From: Chloroflexota bacterium
GTDB lineage: Bacteria > Chloroflexota > Anaerolineae > Anaerolineales > DRMV01
Direction of reading: 5' to 3'
NCBI GenBank assembly: GCA_013153375.1
Contig: JAADEN010000135.1
Coordinates: 1 to 13,847, forward strand
Length of the DNA stretch: 13,847 nt
Shown here one piece after another: positions 13,069 through 13,847 of this stretch. A program made the position numbers and the translations under genes. Each line of letters starts with the position of its first letter. Positions within the stretch are counted from its first letter, which is position 1. The notes beneath the pieces were generated by a model, which worked only from the letters and a program-made list of their open reading frames with translations, did not search any database and had not been told where the DNA came from.

Positions 13069-13847
13069 TCAGGTGTATTTTAACCCACTACCGGTGTTGA
13101 ACAGCACGATGCGCGTGGCCGCGTCCAGGGGTTCCTGCTCCCGCCAGGCCAGCAGCCCAGCCAAAGGCGCAGCGCCCTCGGGCGCGGCGAAGATGCCCTC
13201 CAGGCGGGCCAGCAGCCTTTGGGCCTCGACGATGGCCTCGTCGGGCACCGCGAGGGCCCCGCCGTGGGTCTCCCGCAGCGCGCGCAGCACCAGCCGGTCC
13301 GCGAACACCCGGGGGACTTGCAAACCTGCGGCCAGGGTGTGGGGGTTGGGCCACGGCTCGATGCGATCCGCGCCCTCCTGCCAGGCCCGCACCACGGGCG
13401 CGCAGCCTGTGGACTGCACCGCGACCAGGCGGGCCGTCGCGCCGGCGGGCAGCCAGCCCAGGGCCCGCAGTTCGTTCCACGCCTTCCACATGCCCACCAG
13501 GCCCGTGCCGCCGCCCGTGGGGTAGAACACCAGGTCGGGCAGGTCGTAGTCGAAGGCTTCGGCCAGTTCCAGGCCCATGGTCTTCTTGCCCTCCACCCGG
13601 CCCGGCTCTTTGAAGGTCGAGACCTCGAACCAGCCGTGCTGCCGCGCGGCCTGGGCCGCGGCCTGGCCCGCGTCGGCCAGGGTGCCGTCCACCAGGGTGA
13701 CATGGGGCGTGTGGGCCCGGATTTCGGCCTGGATGCCGCGCGGCGTGCTGCGGGGCATGAAGATGTGGGCCCGCAGGCCGGCCCGCGCCGCGTACGCGGC
13801 CAGTGCGCCGCCCGCGTTGCCCGCGGTGGCCAGCACCAGGTCGCTCA
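13069..13847 (-). CDS. thrC: Threonine synthase (5' partial)
   Basis: The last 258 residues of a fold-type II PLP enzyme are present; the frame runs off the right edge. Threonine synthase converts O-phosphohomoserine to threonine and phosphate. The visible part starts at SDLVLATAGNAGGALAAYAA, the family's phosphate/substrate loop (SGNAG-like). It continues with IFMPRSTPRGI, then RVEGKKTMGLELAEAF, and then the PLP-phosphate glycine loop YPTGGGTGLVGMWKAWNEL. It ends with FNTGSGLKYT, close to the typical TGSGLK C-terminus. These features favour the single-chain threonine synthase also seen in Actinobacteria and Archaea over threonine ammonia-lyase or cysteate synthase. The PLP-binding lysine and N-terminal domain are outside the window. 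A GTG at 13836 is an internal valine codon. The MBL-fold gene follows after 29 bases, so the two are probably cotranscribed. Confidence 0.9.
   Translation of the reverse strand, partial: SDLVLATAGNAGGALAAYAARAGLRAHIFMPRSTPRGIQAEIRAHTPHVTLVDGTLADAGQAAAQAARQHGWFEVSTFKEPGRVEGKKTMGLELAEAFDYDLPDLVFYPTGGGTGLVGMWKAWNELRALGWLPAGATARLVAVQSTGCAPVVRAWQEGADRIEPWPNPHTLAAGLQVPRVFADRLVLRALRETHGGALAVPDEAIVEAQRLLARLEGIFAAPEGAAPLAGLLAWREQEPLDAATRIVLFNTGSGLKYT

Overview
The window is a densely packed, very GC-rich bacterial chromosome segment with about 95% or more coding sequence and no gene-free stretch over about 120 bases. I see no mobile element, CRISPR array, tRNA or rRNA. The best guess for the source is a high-GC member of the Chloroflexota (Anaerolineae-like). 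This rests on recalled family habits: a MutL-family ATPase without a mutase beside it, acidic Pro/Glu-rich proteins carrying xPxWL motifs, and an Ala/Thr-rich stalk protein of a style common in that phylum. It is inference, not proof.

Bases 1-5145 (+ strand) form a four-gene cluster. It holds an acidic, repeat-containing protein with two membrane segments that runs off the left edge, a six-helix membrane protein, an ASKHA-fold ATPase of the GlmL/MutL family, and a protein overlapping it by ATGA that combines a lipoyl-like segment with a KOW-like C-terminus. No cobalamin-dependent mutase is present. The cluster therefore looks like a membrane-linked ATPase module of unknown role rather than a glutamate mutase locus.

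Bases 5120-11473 (+ strand) start with a near-consensus sigma70-type promoter (TTGTCA, 17 bp, TAAAAT) whose -10 box covers the stop codon of the preceding gene. Downstream lie an acidic-head, Ala/Thr-stalk, LPDTG-tail surface protein, a coiled-coil/zinc-ribbon protein (CT398/DUF164 type), and a membrane-anchored NACHT-type NTPase with HEAT-like repeats. These are followed by a GNAT acetyltransferase, epoxyqueuosine reductase (QueG, overlapping the GNAT gene by ATGA) and a divergent DUF167-type protein. The first five genes are nearly gapless; a 119-base gap precedes the last one.

Bases 11484-13847 (- strand) run convergently, with only 10 bases between the opposing stop codons. In transcription order they are a threonine synthase cut off by the right edge, a metallo-beta-lactamase-fold protein that has lost most of its metal ligands, and a PHP-family phosphoesterase with intact ligands that overlaps the MBL gene by ATGA.

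The strongest candidates for something undescribed are the MutL-type ATPase module with its membrane partners, the membrane-anchored NACHT-HEAT protein, the LPDTG protein with two membrane segments, and the metal-site-deficient MBL-fold protein coupled to a PHP phosphoesterase. None can be called a new system from this window alone.
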